In this document: positions 32,862-33,976 of the stretch, piece after piece
How the letters are laid out: each line of letters starts with the position of its first letter
Numbering within the stretch: position 1 is the stretch's first letter
Assembly (NCBI GenBank): GCA_964522505.1
Contig: CAZFWJ010000042.1
Location: 1-33,976, forward strand
Source of the DNA: GYS-P2D sp964522505
GTDB lineage: Bacteria; Bacteroidota; Bacteroidia; Chitinophagales; Saprospiraceae
Length of the DNA stretch: 33,976 bases
Direction of reading: 5' to 3'
Translations under genes and position numbers: made by a program
The notes under the pieces: model-generated
Told to the model about the DNA's origin: nothing
The model's input: only the letters and a program-made list of their open reading frames with translations
The model's database searches: none

Positions 32862-32868
32862 TGACGGT

Positions 32869-32900
32869 GGTGCGACCATAGCAGATGCTGTTCCCGCACC
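32869..32900 (+). other. Nested hairpin after the LuxR-type gene
   Basis: GGTGCG (32869-32874) pairs with CGCACC (32895-32900); inside, AGCA-GAT-GCT forms a smaller hairpin. No T-run follows, so it is not a standard terminator. It lies 7 nt after the stop codon and 28 nt before the next start. Confidence 0.45.
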
Positions 32901-32928
32901 GTAAATGACGTTGTAAATTAAATTTAAT

Positions 32929-33976
32929 ATGAACTCAAAAGAACGGACTCAGCTTATTAAGAGCACTCTACACTTGTCAGATTGGACTACGGCTGTAAAT
33001 TCTGGACCTGATGGATCATTCTCAAATATCGTAAAAGATGAAGAAGATTATTTTATAATACTCAAATTTTATGCTACTAAAAGTATAGAAAGTAAATTAA
33101 ATGCTTTCTGTAGCATAAGAACACGATTTGAAGCAGTGGAGTATATATATGATAAATTTTTTGACTTATCCAGAAATGTTAAATTACCAAGCATTCAATT
33201 ACAATCCAAATATGCAGTCTTGAGCACAGATTCAAACAACAATCTTCCGATGGCTTGGACATATGAAAACACAGTACCTATAGCTTTGCCAGCCTGGAGT
33301 GAGCAGTTTAATAACGAATTAAAACCTTTATCCTTATTATCCGAGAAGTGCGACTTTGACGCAATTTTTAACATAGATAAAAATTGGGAATCTAACATGA
33401 ATTTTTTCAGTGGAAATGTATTTGCCAGAAGATTAATAGTTGCTAAGTTGGTGAAAAGTGATGAAGTCGATAAACTTTATTTAGAGTTTGTCAGGTTATA
33501 TGACGATGTGATAAAAAATGGAACGAATGAAAGTGAGAAACAGAGAGCTATAAATAAACTTACAAGCTTGAATAACCTTAAACCATTTTTGGATGAATTG
33601 GATGTAGGACGATATCTTAAGGAGAGACCTTGGATCAATGATCAGAAACTGAAGTCTAAGAAATCTGAGGCAGAATCTGTTGACGCAATAGTTCTACATC
33701 GTGTTTCGATGTTTGTCTTCGATCGAACCGTATCGCAGGACGAGTTGAAGGCATGTTTTGGGGCAGATGAAATCGATAAAGCTGGAGAAAACACAGTGGG
33801 TGCCATCAGTGAGATGTCATTGAGTGAAGATAATATCATAAGTGTTCTTTCGTGGAACAAGACCATGATCGGTCTGATGTCCAACCCGCTTCAATATGAG
33901 GAGTTTGATATATCACGTGCAAGTATAGGTGGATCTGCTTTTAGATTTATGATAGATGAGACGAGTATGACTTATA
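32929..33976 (+). CDS. Unknown protein, homologue of the gene at 31054 (runs off the window)
   Basis: An open frame of 349 codons from ATG at 32929 with no stop before the window end, so it was not in a list of complete ORFs. No signal peptide or membrane helix. It aligns along the length with the 413-aa protein: MNSKERTQLIKSTLHLSDW against MTDKQRAALVIDGIGLDGW, VFARRLIVAKLV against IFERRLILKRLV, and LDELDVGRYLKERPW against LNTLDVEEYLLSKPW. From the match about 60 to 80 codons may be missing. Two adjacent members of an unknown family in a repeat-punctuated region suggest amplification or cassette capture. Confidence 0.7.
   Translation, partial: MNSKERTQLIKSTLHLSDWTTAVNSGPDGSFSNIVKDEEDYFIILKFYATKSIESKLNAFCSIRTRFEAVEYIYDKFFDLSRNVKLPSIQLQSKYAVLSTDSNNNLPMAWTYENTVPIALPAWSEQFNNELKPLSLLSEKCDFDAIFNIDKNWESNMNFFSGNVFARRLIVAKLVKSDEVDKLYLEFVRLYDDVIKNGTNESEKQRAINKLTSLNNLKPFLDELDVGRYLKERPWINDQKLKSKKSEAESVDAIVLHRVSMFVFDRTVSQDELKACFGADEIDKAGENTVGAISEMSLSEDNIISVLSWNKTMIGLMSNPLQYEEFDISRASIGGSAFRFMIDETSMTY

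Noticed and set aside
28582..33976. Prophage or conjugative element
   Set aside because: No integrase, capsid, portal, relaxase or transfer genes in the window; only the att-like duplication hints at an element.

Overview
The window looks like a chromosomal segment of a Bacteroidota bacterium, probably a gliding marine-type lineage such as Saprospiria. The evidence is gldC (gliding motility), bshC (bacillithiol), a FecI/FecR/TonB-receptor/DUF4249 surface-signalling set, SprB-type and DGIDNDxDG Cys-rich secreted-protein fragments, and several promoters of the Bacteroidota type (a -7 box TAnnTTTG, e.g. TATCTTTG, TACATTTG). The class-level placement is an inference.

Positions 1-28405 are ordinary core genome, tightly packed. 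A structured RNA and a bidirectional terminator (1-131) are followed by dapB-dnaG on the minus strand, hemE and accD on the plus strand, bshC (minus), a DppB-type permease and purM (plus), and ppk1-purB (minus, coupled through TAATG). Next come tpiA, an Lrp/AsnC regulator with a TraB/GumN-like protein, gldC, a methyltransferase (minus) and tRNA-His (minus). A regulated surface block follows: ECF sigma factor, FecR anti-sigma, TonB receptor with an N-terminal STN signalling domain, DUF4249 lipoprotein, and a Crp/Fnr regulator with a perfect palindrome in front of it. Then come a dynamin-like GTPase and a WbqC-like protein (minus), a family-2 glycosyltransferase (plus), miaE (minus), a possible small RNA, a 47-aa membrane protein missing from standard ORF calling, a Pif1-like helicase (minus) and tRNA-Ser(UGA).

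Positions 28406-33976 are different in character. Just after tRNA-Ser there is a degenerate second copy of its 3' end plus terminator (28 of 31 positions match), as left by site-specific integration into a tRNA gene. Beyond it lie gene fragments and orphan genes: a frameshifted DGIDNDxDG fragment with a (GATT)5 tract, an Imm49-like immunity gene without a toxin, a truncated SprB-type leader, a solo LuxR HTH protein, and two full-size mutually homologous proteins of unknown family (31054-32295 and 32929 to the window end). They are punctuated by a DNA repeat: two identical 150-bp copies (28916-29065, 32384-32533), a 45-bp left part (30810-30854) and a 28-bp right part (29205-29232). The repeat holds three hairpins that all have 3-nt loops, and it is read in different frames in different host fragments, so it acts at DNA or RNA level rather than as a protein module.

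My reading is that this is the remodelled tail of a polymorphic-toxin/immunity or surface-protein cassette array, with the 150-bp repeat as its recombination or insertion unit. That is inference: no transposase, integrase or toxin domain was found in the window.
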